This document shows, in pieces, positions 32,827 through 42,062 of a stretch of 64,000 bases of DNA; position 1 is the stretch's first letter, and the number at the start of each line of letters is the position of its first letter. This stretch comes from WRGT01 sp964450405 (GTDB lineage Bacteria; Spirochaetota; UBA4802; UBA5550). The stretch lies in the NCBI GenBank assembly GCA_964450405.1, contig CAYVCQ010000002.1, positions 310,001 to 374,000 on the forward strand, written 5' to 3'. The notes below the pieces were generated by a model. The model made no database searches. It worked only from the letters and a program-made list of their open reading frames with translations, and was not told the DNA's origin. The position numbers and the translations under genes were made by a program.

Positions 32827-33306
32827 TTAAGAATTTAAGACTGCAGCTTCTAAAATCAGTTCCACAGCTTTTGGTACAGCTTTTTTTACAGAATCACTTA
32901 TGCCTATTTCCAGTGAGTTGATATCCTCCGGAACGACACCGATAATTTCTATTTCCGGATTCTCTCCGGTAATTGAAAGCATATCAATGATTTTTTTTAC
33001 ACCCATTTCGTGAAGAGAAAATTTATTATTGGTGTCCGCAAGATGTTTAGCCGGGAATTTATATATACTCCCCGGTTCATCCCCCATTTTTAAAGCATCA
33101 ACAATTACAATTTTTTCCCTTCCCGACATCAGCGGCAGAAGATCATAACCAAGAACTCCTCCGTCTGCAACTTCAACATATTTTGGAAGATCTTTCACAG
33201 AATTAACTATTTCATTAACGATGAAAACCCCAAGACCGTCATCCTTATGAAGCATATTCCCGATCCCCAGAATCAGAACTTTTTTCTTTTTTTTACTATT
33301 TTTCAT
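32827..33306 (-). CDS. Hydrogenase maturation endopeptidase (HybD/HycI/HupD type)
   Basis: The product is a 159-aa protease with the family N-terminus VLILGIGNMLHKDDGLGVF, a central DGG (in VEVADGGVLGYDLL) and HEMG (in KFSLHEMGVKKI). The acidic residues and the His are those that bind nickel in HybD. It cleaves the large subunit after the last cysteine motif once NiFe insertion is finished. It lies between the cytochrome and small-subunit genes, which explains its specificity. Other maturation genes (hypA-F) are not in the window. Confidence 0.92.
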   Translation of the reverse strand: MKNSKKKKKVLILGIGNMLHKDDGLGVFIVNEIVNSVKDLPKYVEVADGGVLGYDLLPLMSGREKIVIVDALKMGDEPGSIYKFPAKHLADTNNKFSLHEMGVKKIIDMLSITGENPEIEIIGVVPEDINSLEIGISDSVKKAVPKAVELILEAAVLNS

Positions 33307-33321
33307 TTAAGCCTGGCACGG

Positions 33322-33708
33322 TCAATGACACTCCATACATTTCTGAGGCCCTTTCTTTTTTGCAATATGGCAGTCAACACAGAGACCATGCATCTTTTCA
33401 TAACCGGCCTGTCCGTTATGACATTTTGCACATTTTTTTTCACGCGCATCATTGCCTTTTTTATGATGGCAGGTATCGCATGCCATACCCTGTTTTTCAT
33501 GTACCTTATGCGACATGGTAACCGCACCGACCTGCCCTTTATAAGGGGACACTCCGTCTTTCTGAATTCCATAGGCGGTAACCTTGGTTATCACTACTTC
33601 ATCAGTATCAACGGGATTGCCTCTGTTAACCCATGGATCCGGTTCGCAGGCAGCAAGTACAAGAAAAAGCAGACATAAAAACGCAGGGAAAAGTTTAAAA
33701 AAATTCAC
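33322..33708 (-). CDS. Tetrahaem class III (c3/c7-like) lipoprotein cytochrome
   Basis: The product is a 128-aa protein with a lipoprotein signal ending LAAC (C21) and four CxxCH haem sites at 77-81, 93-97, 110-114 and 124-128; the last His is the final residue. Additional histidines (SHKVH, KMH, HIAKKKG) could be sixth ligands for bis-His haems. It is probably a membrane-anchored periplasmic electron carrier that takes electrons from the hydrogenase. No cytochrome b subunit is encoded here. The start is a GTG at 33708 with an AGGAGAGG site. Confidence 0.92.
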   Translation of the reverse strand: MNFFKLFPAFLCLLFLVLAACEPDPWVNRGNPVDTDEVVITKVTAYGIQKDGVSPYKGQVGAVTMSHKVHEKQGMACDTCHHKKGNDAREKKCAKCHNGQAGYEKMHGLCVDCHIAKKKGPQKCMECH

Positions 33709-33789
33709 ACCACCTCTCCTTCTTATATTTATTTAAATTATTTTGGGACAAGTTAAAAAGCAACCAATACATAAAATCGATATTTTCAA

Positions 33790-33809
33790 TACTGACTAAT
33801 GAGTCAGTA
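33790..33809. promoter_or_regulatory. Perfect palindrome TACTGACT-N4-AGTCAGTA
   Basis: Two perfect 8-bp arms flank AATG. The site lies about 80 bp upstream of the cytochrome GTG, where an operator for the hydrogenase operon would be expected. The regulator is unknown. Confidence 0.5.
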
Positions 33810-33824
33810 CCTTGATTCGACCAA

Positions 33825-33840
33825 ATGTCATTTATGACAT
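33825..33840. promoter_or_regulatory. CRP/FNR-like palindrome ATGTCA-N4-TGACAT
   Basis: ATGTCATTTATGACAT has perfect 6-bp arms with a 4-bp spacer, the geometry bound by CRP/FNR-family regulators (for example TTGAT-N4-ATCAA). It lies about 117 bp upstream of the hydrogenase operon. Control by oxygen or redox state is a reasonable inference. Confidence 0.5.
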
Positions 33841-34269
33841 ATTAAAAGCATAAGTCAAATCAAATTTTTGTATTAAAGGTGTATTAAGGGAGGATGCAAA
33901 CAGACTAAGGCAAAAAGTCAATGTTTTTTTTTATATTCAAGTACATTATATAAGAAAGAAGCTTAATTTATTAAGCCACTCTCCGTAAAACAGACATAAA
34001 GCTTAACGTTAACTCTATATATGCTATATTATCTTAGAACAGCCATAATCGTATCAACTTTACAATGATCTCTTAAAAATGATAATAATTGAATTGACTG
34101 TTCCTCTTTAGATTATTATTTTAATTGATACGCATGATTTAAATACAATTTAAAAATGTTTTTTATCACTCAAGCTTCTATAAAGTTAACACAATTGTAA
34201 CAATTGGTCTTGTATGTTTCAGATTAAAAGTCAGCTATTTTTATTTTCATAAAACGAAGGGGTTAAACA

Positions 34270-36984
34270 ATGAACAAAAGAGCAACGGTGATTCTTATAG
34301 TTTTTTTTGTGCTCTACTTTCTGGCGAAGTATATTTCTAATTTTTATATAGATTATGAATGGTTCAGACTAAACAACGGTTTACAAGTGTTCTGGGTGCT
34401 TTTTATGACCAAGTTCAATGTTCAGACAATATTCGGAGCTTCTTTTATCGGAATATTTATGCTGAATTTTCTGCTTATAAGATTGCTTGGAGGAAAGGGG
34501 AGATTTTTTGTTGAGAACTTTCTGGACAGAATTCAGATTCCTGCCATCGGATCATCAAGACATCTGCTGCTGATAATTCTTACCGCCATAATTGTTTTTG
34601 TAGGATTTATTATGGGAGGAACAGCCTCGGCTTTCTGGAAAGAGTATCTGATGTATAAAAACTCTGTCCCGTTCGATGGATTTCCCGTTGATCCGATATT
34701 CGCTAAAAATATAGGATTCTATGTTTTCTCTCTCCCCTTCTACCAGTTCCTCTACGGCTGGCTCATGAGTACTCTGGTGATAATAACAATTTTTTCTTCT
34801 GTAATACATTTTTTTAACGGTGGGATTTTCTTTAAAAACGGAAAGATTGAGTTTTCTCTCTTCTGCAGAGCTCACCTATCTATTCTTCTGGCTTTACTTG
34901 TTACACTTTACGGCTTCAGCTATCAGATATCGGCCTATGAACTTCTTTTCTCGCAGGTGGGGAAATTTTACGGCGCTGGATACGCAGCCGTTCACTCAAA
35001 ACTTCTGGCATTCAGAGTTGCAGAAGTAATATCATTTATCGCCGCCGCCCTCCTTCTTTTCAATGTGTTCAAGAGGAGTTTTAAACTTCCTGTAATTGTA
35101 ATGATAACTATCATTCCGGTTTATTTTATTCTTGGTACAATCTATCCTTCTCTTCAGCAGAGATTTGTCGTAGTACCAAATGAACTCGACAAGGAAAAAC
35201 CATTTATTCAGAATAACATCGACTTCACACGCCTTGCATACGGGATCAATAAAGTGGAAGAGATCCCCTTTGAGAATAAAAGAGAACTGAGTTATAAAGA
35301 TCTCACAGACAATAAAGATACACTTGAGAGCGTAAGGCTATGGGACTGGAGACCGCTCAAGCAGACATATAAGCAGCTTCAGGAACTTAAACAGTACTAC
35401 TTCTTTAACGATGTGGATGTTGACCGCTACACTATCAACGGGAAAAAAATTGCGGTAAACCTCTCTGCCAGAGAACTTTCGATAGAGGGACTCGGCGGAA
35501 ACAGCCAGACCTGGCAGAACAGACACCTTATCTACACTCACGGCTATGGTGCTGTTATGAGCAGAGTTGATAGAATTTCCCCTGAGGGACTTCCGGTTTT
35601 TTTAATTCAGGATATTCCTCCGAAAACTGATACCGGTATAAAAATTGATAAACCGGAAGTCTACTACGGAGAACATAATAACTCCTATGCGATAACAAAT
35701 ACCTCAATCAAACCGGGAGAGTTTGATTATCCGTCAGGTGATGAAAACAAATACACTACATACAGCGGATCAGGGGGCATTAAACTCGATTCATTCTTTA
35801 AAAGATTTATGGCGGCTGTTGCCTTCGGAGATATAAACCTTCTTATATCGAGCAATATCAGTAATGAGAGCAGAATTCTATTTAAAAGAAATATTGTAGA
35901 GATCGCGCAAACCTATGTTCCGTTCCTTGAACTTGATGATGATCCGTACCTTGCAATCTCGGATGGAAAACTTTACTGGATCATCGACGCATATACTCAA
36001 TCAGACCAGTTTCCATATTCTACACCGATCAATGTCGCCGGAAAAGATCTCAATTATATAAGAAATTCCGTCAAAATAATAATTGATGCGTATGACGGAA
36101 AGATCAGCTGCTACATATCCGACAGCAGTGATCCGATAATTAAGGCATATGCTAAAATTTTCCCGTCTCTGTTTAAAGATCTGAAGGATGTGCCTGATGG
36201 CCTTAAGTCTCACATCAGATACCCTGAAACAATCTTCAATATTCAGAGCCAGATGCTTCTGAAATACCACATGACTAATCCGAATGTATTCTATAACAAC
36301 GAGGATGCATGGGCGATACCTACTCAGATTTATGGTGAATCTGAAGAGCTTGTTCACAGTTACTATCTTGTAACAACTCTTCCTAATGAAAAACGAAGTG
36401 AATTTATTCTTATACTCCCGTTCACTCCATACAAAAAGAACAACATGACTTCATTCCTCACTGCAAAATGTGATATGCCCGATTACGGCAAACTGCAGCT
36501 TTATCAGCTTCCAAAGGACAAGCTCAATTATGGTCCTATGCAGATCGAGGCGAGAATAAATCAGGATCCGGAGATTTCGAAACAGCTCACTTTATGGAGC
36601 CAGAAAGGTTCGAACGTAATACGGGGTAATATGCTGGCTATACCGATCAAAGAATCGATTGTCTTTATTGAGCCGCTATATCTTAAAGCTGAAACAAGTG
36701 AAATGCCGGAGCTGAAAAAAGTTATCGTTGCATTTGCCGACAAGATTGTCATGGAAAATGATCTCCCCTCCGCACTGGAAAAACTTTTCTTCGGCGGCGG
36801 ATTTACCTCAGATACGGATAAGAACAGTGTTAAAGGTATGAGTCTCAAAGCTCTTGCTGACCGTGCCTCATTCCACTTTTCCAAATCGGAGGAGTATATG
36901 CGCGCAGGTAACTGGAAGGGCTACGGAGAGGAACTTGAAAATTTAAAAAATATTCTAAACCAGATGAAGAGCCAGGGGAACTGA
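34270..36984 (+). CDS. UPF0182 family membrane protein
   Basis: The product is a 904-aa protein. The first about 290 residues hold seven transmembrane helices; the remainder is a large extracytoplasmic domain. The start (FLAKYISNFYIDYEWFRLNNG) and the segment YPSLQQRFVVVPNELDKEKPFIQNN match the UPF0182 (COG1615) family, as do RLWDWRPLKQTYKQLQELKQYY and NRHLIYTHGYG. Function is unknown. The ATG at 34270 has an AAGGGG site. The stop overlaps the malQ start (TGATG), so the two are translationally coupled. Confidence 0.92.
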   Translation: MNKRATVILIVFFVLYFLAKYISNFYIDYEWFRLNNGLQVFWVLFMTKFNVQTIFGASFIGIFMLNFLLIRLLGGKGRFFVENFLDRIQIPAIGSSRHLLLIILTAIIVFVGFIMGGTASAFWKEYLMYKNSVPFDGFPVDPIFAKNIGFYVFSLPFYQFLYGWLMSTLVIITIFSSVIHFFNGGIFFKNGKIEFSLFCRAHLSILLALLVTLYGFSYQISAYELLFSQVGKFYGAGYAAVHSKLLAFRVAEVISFIAAALLLFNVFKRSFKLPVIVMITIIPVYFILGTIYPSLQQRFVVVPNELDKEKPFIQNNIDFTRLAYGINKVEEIPFENKRELSYKDLTDNKDTLESVRLWDWRPLKQTYKQLQELKQYYFFNDVDVDRYTINGKKIAVNLSARELSIEGLGGNSQTWQNRHLIYTHGYGAVMSRVDRISPEGLPVFLIQDIPPKTDTGIKIDKPEVYYGEHNNSYAITNTSIKPGEFDYPSGDENKYTTYSGSGGIKLDSFFKRFMAAVAFGDINLLISSNISNESRILFKRNIVEIAQTYVPFLELDDDPYLAISDGKLYWIIDAYTQSDQFPYSTPINVAGKDLNYIRNSVKIIIDAYDGKISCYISDSSDPIIKAYAKIFPSLFKDLKDVPDGLKSHIRYPETIFNIQSQMLLKYHMTNPNVFYNNEDAWAIPTQIYGESEELVHSYYLVTTLPNEKRSEFILILPFTPYKKNNMTSFLTAKCDMPDYGKLQLYQLPKDKLNYGPMQIEARINQDPEISKQLTLWSQKGSNVIRGNMLAIPIKESIVFIEPLYLKAETSEMPELKKVIVAFADKIVMENDLPSALEKLFFGGGFTSDTDKNSVKGMSLKALADRASFHFSKSEEYMRAGNWKGYGEELENLKNILNQMKSQGN

Positions 36985-38516
36985 TGAAGCTGGAGAGATC
37001 ATGCGGAGTTCTGCTCCATATAACAAGTCTTCCCGGAAAATACGGAACAGGTACCATGGGTGATGAAGCATATGAGTTTATCGATCTTCTTGCGGGGAAT
37101 GGTGTAACTTGGTGGCAGATTCTTCCTACTGGACCTGTTTCAGATTCAATGTGCTACTCCCCCTACTCATCATTGTCGAGTTTCGCCGGGAATGAGCTTT
37201 TTATCAGCTGCGAAAGAATCAGAAATAAAAAGTGGTACAGGAATGATTTAGAAATATCTGAAGTGACCGAAAGCTCTTTTGCAGATTTTAAAACTGCAGA
37301 AGTGCGCATTTTGAACTTTCTGAAAAATGCTGAAATCGATTTCTGGAAACACTGCTCTCCTGGAGAGAGAGAGTTATTTGATCTTTTTATTCTTGAACAT
37401 GGAGACAACTGGCTTAATGATTATGCGCTATACAGGGCATTATCAGTTAAATACAATTCATACAACTGGCTGGAATGGGATAAAGAAATTGCTCTTCGGG
37501 ATAAGAAGGCTATCACAGATGCGGCAGATGAACTTGAAGATGAAATAAATTCTACAAAATTCGCTCAATACATATTCTTTTCACAATGGGAAGAAATGAG
37601 AGAATATGCAAAAACCAGAAAGATAAAAATTATCGGTGATATACCAATCTATATGTCAATGGACAGCTCCGATTCGTGGGTTGCGCAGAGTATTCTTGAA
37701 ATAGATTATGACAAAATGAAACCTGCATTTGTAGCCGGAGTACCACCTGATTATTTTAGCGAAACCGGCCAGCTATGGGGGAATCCCGTTTACAAATGGC
37801 ACATGGCGGACGGAGAGCTCAATGAAGAGACATATCAGTGGTGGCTAAAGAGGATGAGACACTCTCTCAAACTTGCCGATATCACAAGAATAGATCACTT
37901 CCGGGGATTCGAATCTTTCTGGTCTGTAAAATATGGAGAAGAAACAGCAGTTGACGGAGAATGGATTGATGGACCCGGGAAAGTTTTTTTTGACAGACTT
38001 AGTATCGATATAGGAGAACTCCCCATCATTGCTGAAGATCTTGGTGTTATAACTCCGGGAGTGAAAAAACTTAGGGACGACCTCAATCTCCCGGGGATGA
38101 AGATACTTCTATTTGCATTTGATCAGAATAACAAAAACGAGTATCTGCCGCATAACATAAAGAATAAGGATTGTGTCATATACACAGGAACTCATGATAA
38201 TGACACTGCAAACGGATGGTTTTACGACCCTTCTTTCAATCAGAGTGACCGTGATTATATAATAGAATATCTTGCTATGAAAGACTGGAGCGATTTTCAT
38301 CTGAGGATTATCCGTGAAGCCATGGCAACAATTGCTGATCTTGTCATCATCCCTGCACAGGATATACTGGGTTATAACAGTAAATTCAGAATGAATACAC
38401 CGGGAACAACAGAAAACAACTGGATCTGGAAGCTTACAAAGGGAGCACTAAACAGGGATAATATGGGGAAGATCAAAAAAATGGCGCATATGTTTTCGAG
38501 GATTGTGGAGGAGTGA
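36984..38516 (+). CDS. malQ: 4-alpha-glucanotransferase (amylomaltase)
   Basis: The product is a 510-aa GH77 enzyme that transfers alpha-1,4-glucan segments between maltodextrins, used in glycogen or maltose metabolism. The nucleophile is D304 in RIDHFRG, the acid/base is E351 in IAEDLG, and D405 in THDND is the third acidic residue. The N-terminus has the usual GVLLHITSLPGKYGTG. The length is normal. Coupling to a UPF0182 gene has no obvious metabolic reason. Confidence 0.96.
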   Translation: MKLERSCGVLLHITSLPGKYGTGTMGDEAYEFIDLLAGNGVTWWQILPTGPVSDSMCYSPYSSLSSFAGNELFISCERIRNKKWYRNDLEISEVTESSFADFKTAEVRILNFLKNAEIDFWKHCSPGERELFDLFILEHGDNWLNDYALYRALSVKYNSYNWLEWDKEIALRDKKAITDAADELEDEINSTKFAQYIFFSQWEEMREYAKTRKIKIIGDIPIYMSMDSSDSWVAQSILEIDYDKMKPAFVAGVPPDYFSETGQLWGNPVYKWHMADGELNEETYQWWLKRMRHSLKLADITRIDHFRGFESFWSVKYGEETAVDGEWIDGPGKVFFDRLSIDIGELPIIAEDLGVITPGVKKLRDDLNLPGMKILLFAFDQNNKNEYLPHNIKNKDCVIYTGTHDNDTANGWFYDPSFNQSDRDYIIEYLAMKDWSDFHLRIIREAMATIADLVIIPAQDILGYNSKFRMNTPGTTENNWIWKLTKGALNRDNMGKIKKMAHMFSRIVEE

Positions 38517-38533
38517 GACAATAAAACCACTAA

Positions 38534-38653
38534 CCGCCCCCTCTGGCCGCTGGCCATCTCCCCCATGAATGGGGGGAGAAATGATAGTAAATATTTTGTT
38601 TACCCCTTTCTCCCATTCATGTGGAAAGGTGCCCAGAGTGCGGATAGGGGCGG
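38534..38653. repeat. Dispersed palindromic element, copy 1
   Basis: The 120-bp element starts CCGCCCC and ends GGGGCGG (terminal inverted repeats). It contains CTCTGG...CCAGAG and an inner CCCATGAATGGG plus CTCCCATTCATG inverted pair. A second copy lies at 41831-42006 with the same order of blocks, including AAATATTTTGTTTACCCC. It is non-coding and MITE-like. Confidence 0.8.
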
Positions 38654-38739
38654 ATGATCAATATTGCAATTATTATATTCAGCATAACAAGTGGTTGTAA
38701 CCCCTTGTTCGAAATATAAAACAAAACAGGAGAAATAAA

Positions 38740-39327
38740 ATGAAAAGACTCATAACACTATTAGCGGCAGCAGCCGTTGCACTCAGCTTAAGCTCATGCG
38801 GATACAATCAGATGCAGGCAAATGAAGAAGAAGTATTTGCAGCGTGGGGGGATGTTGAAGCGGCCTATCAGAGAAGGATGGATCTTATCCCTAATCTCGT
38901 TGAAGTTGTAAAGGGATATGCTGCACATGAAAAGGATACACTGACAGCCGTAACTGAAGCAAGATCAAAAGTAGGATCATTTCAGGTAACTAAAGATGTG
39001 TTAAAAGATCCCGCCGCATTCCAGAAATTTCAAAGTGTACAGGGCGATCTTTCATCTGCTCTTTCAAAACTTATGGTGGTTGTGGAAAAATACCCTGACC
39101 TGAAAGCAAACCAGAATTTCACAGATCTGCAGAATCAGCTCGAAGGTACTGAAAATAGAATCAATGTTGCCCGGGTAAGATTCAACCAGTCCGTACAGAA
39201 GTTCAATACATCTATCAGAGTTTTCCCTAACAGCCTTACAAACAGTATTATGCTGCATCTTGAAAGAAAGGAACCCTTCAAATCGCAGGAAGGAGCATCC
39301 ACTGCACCTAAGGTAAATTTCAAATGA
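38740..39327 (+). CDS. LemA-family lipoprotein
   Basis: The product is a 195-aa protein with a lipoprotein signal ending LSSC (C20). The LemA core follows: NEEEVFAAWGDVEAAYQRRMDLIPNLVEVVKGYA, here between about residues 27 and 60, then long helices (TAVTEARSKVG, ENRINVARVRFNQSVQKFN). LemA proteins are mostly helical envelope proteins of unknown function, often encoded with TPM-domain proteins, as here. The ATG at 38740 has an AGGAGA site. Its stop overlaps the next start (ATGA). Confidence 0.93.
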   Translation: MKRLITLLAAAAVALSLSSCGYNQMQANEEEVFAAWGDVEAAYQRRMDLIPNLVEVVKGYAAHEKDTLTAVTEARSKVGSFQVTKDVLKDPAAFQKFQSVQGDLSSALSKLMVVVEKYPDLKANQNFTDLQNQLEGTENRINVARVRFNQSVQKFNTSIRVFPNSLTNSIMLHLERKEPFKSQEGASTAPKVNFK

Positions 39328-40172
39328 AACGCATCCTGCTGATAATTGTTTCAGGCATAATTTTATTGCCCTCTACTTTGACTTTTGCGCTTGAAGTCCC
39401 GGCATTAAAATCGCGTGTAAATGATTATGCGGATATGATCTCACCGGAGACCGAATCACTCCTTGAAGATAGACTTAAATCTTTCGAGGAGTCAGATTCC
39501 ACACAGGTGGTAATACTAACGGTAAACTCTCTTGAGGGTGATGCACTGGAGGATTTCACTATTCGTGTTGCTGAAAAATGGAAAATCGGTCAGTCAAAAA
39601 AAGATAACGGCGTAATACTCTTCGCATCAAAAAATGACAGACTAACCCGGATTGAGGTTGGTCGGGGTCTTGAAGGTGTACTTACCGATCTTCTCTCAGG
39701 ACGTATTCTTGACAATGTCATGAGACCAAAATTTAAAGCCGGTGATTTCGATGGAGGCTTTCTTGAAGGAATAGGATCCATTATTCAGGTGTGCAGAGGC
39801 GAGTTTAAAAATGACTCCCCGGCCGGGTCTTCATCCGATGGTGAATCTCCAATTGGAAAATATCTGATTTTTATTCTTGGATTTCTTTATGTAATAATAA
39901 CTATAGTTTCAAAATTTTCAAGAATCTTTGGAGGCGGTATAGGTGCTGTTGCTCTACCGGCAATTATATATTTCGGATTTGCTCCGATGGGGTTAGCCGG
40001 AATTATTGTAACTGCCGTTATTGGCTTTATAATAGCTCTTATTGCTCCATTTATACCAATTTTCGGAGGTCACTCCGGCGGCAGTTCAGGAAGAGGTTCA
40101 AGTTTCGGCGGAGGAGGTTTCTCCGGCGGAGGTGGAAGTTTTGGAGGGGGAGGATCATCAGGAGGATGGTAA
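39324..40172 (+). CDS. TPM-domain (YgcG-type) secreted/membrane protein
   Basis: The product is a 282-aa protein with a signal peptide, a TPM domain (about 25-160; VNDYADMISPETESLLEDRL, TRIEVGRGLEGVLTDLLSGRI) and two or three transmembrane segments. The C-terminal tail is glycine/serine-rich (GGGGFSGGGGSFGGGG). TPM domains occur in proteins linked to LemA and, in plants, to photosystem repair; biochemical function in bacteria is unclear. The start overlaps lemA by 4 bp. Confidence 0.9.
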   Translation: MKRILLIIVSGIILLPSTLTFALEVPALKSRVNDYADMISPETESLLEDRLKSFEESDSTQVVILTVNSLEGDALEDFTIRVAEKWKIGQSKKDNGVILFASKNDRLTRIEVGRGLEGVLTDLLSGRILDNVMRPKFKAGDFDGGFLEGIGSIIQVCRGEFKNDSPAGSSSDGESPIGKYLIFILGFLYVIITIVSKFSRIFGGGIGAVALPAIIYFGFAPMGLAGIIVTAVIGFIIALIAPFIPIFGGHSGGSSGRGSSFGGGGFSGGGGSFGGGGSSGGW

Positions 40173-40888
40173 TGAAAATTAAATCAGATACATTTTTTAC
40201 AGAAGATGAAAAAAACAGAATAGAAGAATCTATCAAAGAAGCAGAATCACATACATCAGGTGAAATTGTTACGATGTTAGTGGAGAAGAGTGACGGATAT
40301 AAAGACATAGATATGATGGCCGGAATTATAATCTCTGCAGTAATTTCCGTTTATCCTGCTGAACTAGTTTATACCTGTTCGGAAATTTTGCTAAGGAAAT
40401 TTCTCCCCTCCATGAACTGGTTAACACAGATACCTGACGGATTGCGGTTTATCACCGGACTTTCGGCATTTATTGCCCTGACGGTTATGTTAAGTTTCCC
40501 GGTAAAATTTATTTTTTCACAGTTCCCTTCATTTAAAAGATTTATTCTGTCAATAAAAAGAATGGATGCTGAGGTGAGGGAAAGAGCTATACGCGGATTC
40601 AACGAACTTGGCCTCAATACTACAAGAGATGCAACCGGAGTACTTTTTCTTATTTCTTTACTTGAAAAAAGAGTTTATGTTCTTGCTGATCATGGGATAT
40701 ATACAAAGATCAATCAGGATACCCTCGATAGATATGCAGCTTCTATAGGGAAAGGTATTGCATCCGGTAAAGGCGGAGAGGCACTCTGCAACGCTATAAA
40801 AGAAGCAGGCAAAGAACTCGAAAAGCATTTCCCGCGACGTCGTGATGACGCAAATGAGCTGCCGGATCGGATTGTTACGGAAAAATAG
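40172..40888 (+). CDS. TPM-domain membrane protein, second copy
   Basis: The product is a 238-aa protein that starts directly with a TPM-like domain without a signal peptide (FFTEDEKNRIEESIKEAESHTSGEIVTM), followed by hydrophobic segments (about 48-65 and 90-120) and then the second part of the domain (VYVLADHGIYTKINQDTL). The ATG at 40172 overlaps the previous stop (TAATG) and has GGAGG six bases upstream, better than the ATG two codons earlier. It is the middle gene of the lemA operon. Confidence 0.87.
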   Translation: MKIKSDTFFTEDEKNRIEESIKEAESHTSGEIVTMLVEKSDGYKDIDMMAGIIISAVISVYPAELVYTCSEILLRKFLPSMNWLTQIPDGLRFITGLSAFIALTVMLSFPVKFIFSQFPSFKRFILSIKRMDAEVRERAIRGFNELGLNTTRDATGVLFLISLLEKRVYVLADHGIYTKINQDTLDRYAASIGKGIASGKGGEALCNAIKEAGKELEKHFPRRRDDANELPDRIVTEK

Positions 40889-40907
40889 GATCAGCGGAGA
40901 TGAATTT

Positions 40908-41810
40908 ATGAAAAATATAATTCTTATTGTTTCCATATTACTATCCGGGACTCTGCTCTTTGCATCAGATCCGGAATTCCCTGCTCTAACCGGACCAGTT
41001 GTTGATAAAGTAAGCCTCCTGACTCCGGACCAGATAAAACTTCTTTCAGATAAATTAATCGGCTTCCAGAAAACAAAAGGGAGCCAGATAGCAATCTGCA
41101 TAGTCCCAACTACTCAGCCACTGACGATTGAAGACTATGGAATTAAACTCGCCGGGATATGGAAAATCGGCCGTGCAAAAATTGATGACGGTATAATAAT
41201 CATAATAGCAAAAAATGACCGCAAGATGCGGATAGAAGTCGGTTACGGACTTGAGCATGCAGTAACCGATCTTCGTTCAGGAAGAATTGTCGACCAGATT
41301 ATGGCACCAGAATTCCGTAAAGGTGATTTTTACAAAGGGATTGATACTTCTGTAGATTCACTTATTACACTTATAAATGGAGGAGATATCCCTGCGATAT
41401 CATCTCAATCTTCAAATAAAACAACCGGGACATCCGATATTGATTCACCGGGATTTGATGTCGGTATAGGATTTATTGTAGGGAGTATAATAATATTTAT
41501 TGTTTTTCTTGCAATGGGCAAATGGATATTATCATTTATATTTACATATATAACTCTCTGCATCGGACTCTACTTAATGAAAGTTGGTATGCCCGCCGAA
41601 GTTGCAGTAATCGGAGGATTTTCAATGATACCATTTGTTATCATTGCTGTGATCGCAAAATTTGCACCTGCAGGTACAGGTTCCGGCTCATCAGGATACT
41701 CGTCATCATCTTCAAGCAGCTACAGCAGCTCATCTAGCAGTTCAAGCGACAGCTCATACAGCGGCGGAGGCGGTGATTTCGGCGGAGGAGGATCTTCAGG
41801 GAGCTGGTGA
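40908..41810 (+). CDS. TPM-domain (YgcG-type) protein, third copy
   Basis: The product is a 300-aa protein with a signal peptide (ILIVSILLSGTLLFA), a TPM domain (about 25-165; MRIEVGYGLEHAVTDLRSGRI) and two or three transmembrane segments. The C-terminal tail is a serine run followed by GGGGDFGGGGSSGSW, matching the end of the first copy. The frame opens further upstream inside the previous gene, but the ATG at 40908 gives a proper signal peptide and has GGAG upstream. The tandem copies probably arose by duplication. Confidence 0.9.
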   Translation: MKNIILIVSILLSGTLLFASDPEFPALTGPVVDKVSLLTPDQIKLLSDKLIGFQKTKGSQIAICIVPTTQPLTIEDYGIKLAGIWKIGRAKIDDGIIIIIAKNDRKMRIEVGYGLEHAVTDLRSGRIVDQIMAPEFRKGDFYKGIDTSVDSLITLINGGDIPAISSQSSNKTTGTSDIDSPGFDVGIGFIVGSIIIFIVFLAMGKWILSFIFTYITLCIGLYLMKVGMPAEVAVIGGFSMIPFVIIAVIAKFAPAGTGSGSSGYSSSSSSSYSSSSSSSSDSSYSGGGGDFGGGGSSGSW

Positions 41811-41830
41811 TCTTAATCCGAAACTCCCTG

Positions 41831-42006
41831 TCCCATCTGGCCGCTGGCCAACAGTCGATGCTTTTTGGACACCCTGTCAGCGATCGACACAGAAACATCC
41901 TGTTTCTAGTCACCCATGAATGGGTGGAGAGCTAATAGGAAATATTTTGTTTACCCCTTTCTCCCATTCATGGGGAAAGGTGCCCGCAGGGCGGATAGGG
42001 GCGGAT
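41831..42006. repeat. Dispersed palindromic element, copy 2 with internal insertion
   Basis: It shares CATCTGGCCGCTGGCCA, CCCATGAATGGG, AAATATTTTGTTTACCCC, CTCCCATTCATG, GGAAAGGTGCCC and GCGGATAGGGGCGGAT with the element at 38534-38653, in the same order and orientation. An extra segment of about 55 bp (about 41850-41910) separates the first two blocks. Confidence 0.8.
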
Positions 42007-42062
42007 CAGTTTATATTATATTTTAATCTATATTCTATACTGCAATTTTTACGGGAACAGAT

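Larger units (their letters stand above)
33709..34269. other. Divergent intergenic region, hydrogenase operon and UPF0182 gene
   Basis: This 561-bp AT-rich region separates two divergent units. Two palindromes on the hydrogenase side are given separately. No small gene is evident. An AAGGGG ribosome-binding site lies directly before the UPF0182 ATG. Confidence 0.6.

Noticed and set aside
40842..40907. 22-residue extension of the third TPM protein
   Set aside because: It overlaps the previous gene and would bury the signal peptide.
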